64,000 bases of DNA from Chromobacterium sinusclupearum (GTDB lineage Bacteria; Pseudomonadota; Gammaproteobacteria; Burkholderiales; Chromobacteriaceae). Where the stretch lies: positions 1 to 64,000 of the forward strand of contig NZ_PPTF01000030.1 of the NCBI RefSeq assembly GCF_002902845.1, read 5' to 3'. The notes under the pieces are model-generated. The model did not search any database. It worked only from the letters and a program-made list of their open reading frames with translations, and was not told the origin of the DNA. The translations under genes and the position numbers were made by a program. Shown here piece by piece: positions 63,470 through 64,000 of the stretch (positions within the stretch are counted from its first letter, which is position 1; every line of letters begins with the position of its first letter).

Positions 63470-64000
63470 ATGCTCAGCTTGTACAACACACTGACCCGCC
63501 AGAAGGAAGCGTTCAAACCCATCGAACCCGGCAAAGTGCGCATGTACGTCTGCGGCATGACCGTCTACGACCTCTGTCACATCGGCCACGCGCGCATGCT
63601 GGCCGCCTTCGACGTGATCTACCGTTGGCTGAAAGCCTCCGGCTACGACGTCACCTATGTGCGCAACATCACCGACATCGAAGACAAGATCATCAAGCGC
63701 GCGCTGGAGCGCGGCATCACGCCGGAGCAGCTGGTGGAAGAAACCATCGCCGACATGCACCAGGATGCCGCCGCGCTGGGCCTGCTGCCGCCGACCTACG
63801 AGCCGCGCGCCACGCATCATGTCGGCGGCATGGTCGCGCTGATCGAACAGCTGATCGCCAATGGCAAGGCCTACCCGGCCGCCAACGGCGACGTTTACTA
63901 CGCCGTACGCGAGTTTGAAGGCTACGGCAAGCTGTCCGGCCGCACGTTGGACAAGCTGCGCGCCGGCGAGCGCGTGGAAGTGGACCCGAACAAGCGCGAT
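63470..64000 (+). CDS. cysS: Cysteinyl-tRNA synthetase (partial)
   Basis: Class I synthetase charging tRNA-Cys. The first 177 residues are visible before the right edge. The zinc ligand Cys28 lies in [16 protein letters not shown], with the HIGH motif at 37-40 and the family segment [14 protein letters not shown] downstream. The start ATG at 63470 fits the family start MLSLYN. Confidence 0.95.
   Translation, partial: MLSLYNTLTRQKEAFKPIEPGKVRMYVCGMTVYDLCHIGHARMLAAFDVIYRWLKASGYDVTYVRNITDIEDKIIKRALERGITPEQLVEETIADMHQDAAALGLLPPTYEPRATHHVGGMVALIEQLIANGKAYPAANGDVYYAVREFEGYGKLSGRTLDKLRAGERVEVDPNKRD

Overview
The window is G+C-rich proteobacterial chromosome, most probably from Chromobacterium or a close relative (Neisseriales, Betaproteobacteria). 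The grounds are a cyanide synthase operon (hcnABC), a complete flg operon, a cydPABX operon, and a PHP-family 3',5'-nucleotide phosphatase that looks like the protein characterised from C. violaceum. This assignment comes from recognising gene families, not from a database search. I see no insertion sequence, prophage, CRISPR array, tRNA or rRNA.

Layout. 1-2650 (-): hcnABC, cut by the left edge in hcnC. 3152-4211: two tandem paralogous exported proteins of unknown role. 4289-5284: type I asparaginase. 5311-6649: six copies of a 100-bp unit of DnaA-box-like motifs, around a NadR-like kinase gene and ending at the start codon of an S4 RNA-binding protein gene. 6650-9904: housekeeping run with a small Cys-rich protein, RNase AM/TrpH, YciO, and an S2P pseudoprotease followed by an intact S2P protease. 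9980-15330: trpS, a soluble PAS-PAS chemoreceptor and a TonB-dependent receptor. 15704-26373: flgA (-) divergent from flgBCDEFGHIJKL and one unknown gene. 26490-34741: PLD-family protein, Lrp/LysE divergent pair, membrane chemoreceptor, SUOX-fold protein with hybrid kinase, PPK2. 34950-40809: a six-gene operon of ABC ATPase, FtsX-type permease, LolA-like carrier, outer-membrane barrel, LytS-type kinase and LytTR regulator. 40984-42651: SulP transporter. 43833-46811 (-): cydPABX with an FNR/ANR-type box. 47338-53779: GhrA, HAD phosphatase, immunity-like protein, HD-GYP protein, GNAT, VOC-like protein, SelO. 54061-64000: YgiQ, Kdo hydroxylase, GNAT, glnS, a UshA/NutA-type 5'-nucleotidase, a phosphofructokinase and the start of cysS.

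How parts may work together. The hcn operon makes cyanide. The cyd operon encodes a bd-type quinol oxidase, a class that tolerates cyanide better than haem-copper oxidases, and both loci carry FNR/ANR-like sites (strong for cyd, weak for hcn). The six-gene ABC/LolA-like/barrel operon has a part for each compartment from cytoplasm to outer membrane plus its own two-component regulator. The most unusual DNA feature is the six-unit DnaA-box array at 5311-6649: each unit has an A6 tract, two direct boxes 11 bp apart and one inverted box at near-constant spacing, while the DNA between has diverged. It resembles a DnaA titration or reactivation locus (datA/DARS-like), which is inference.
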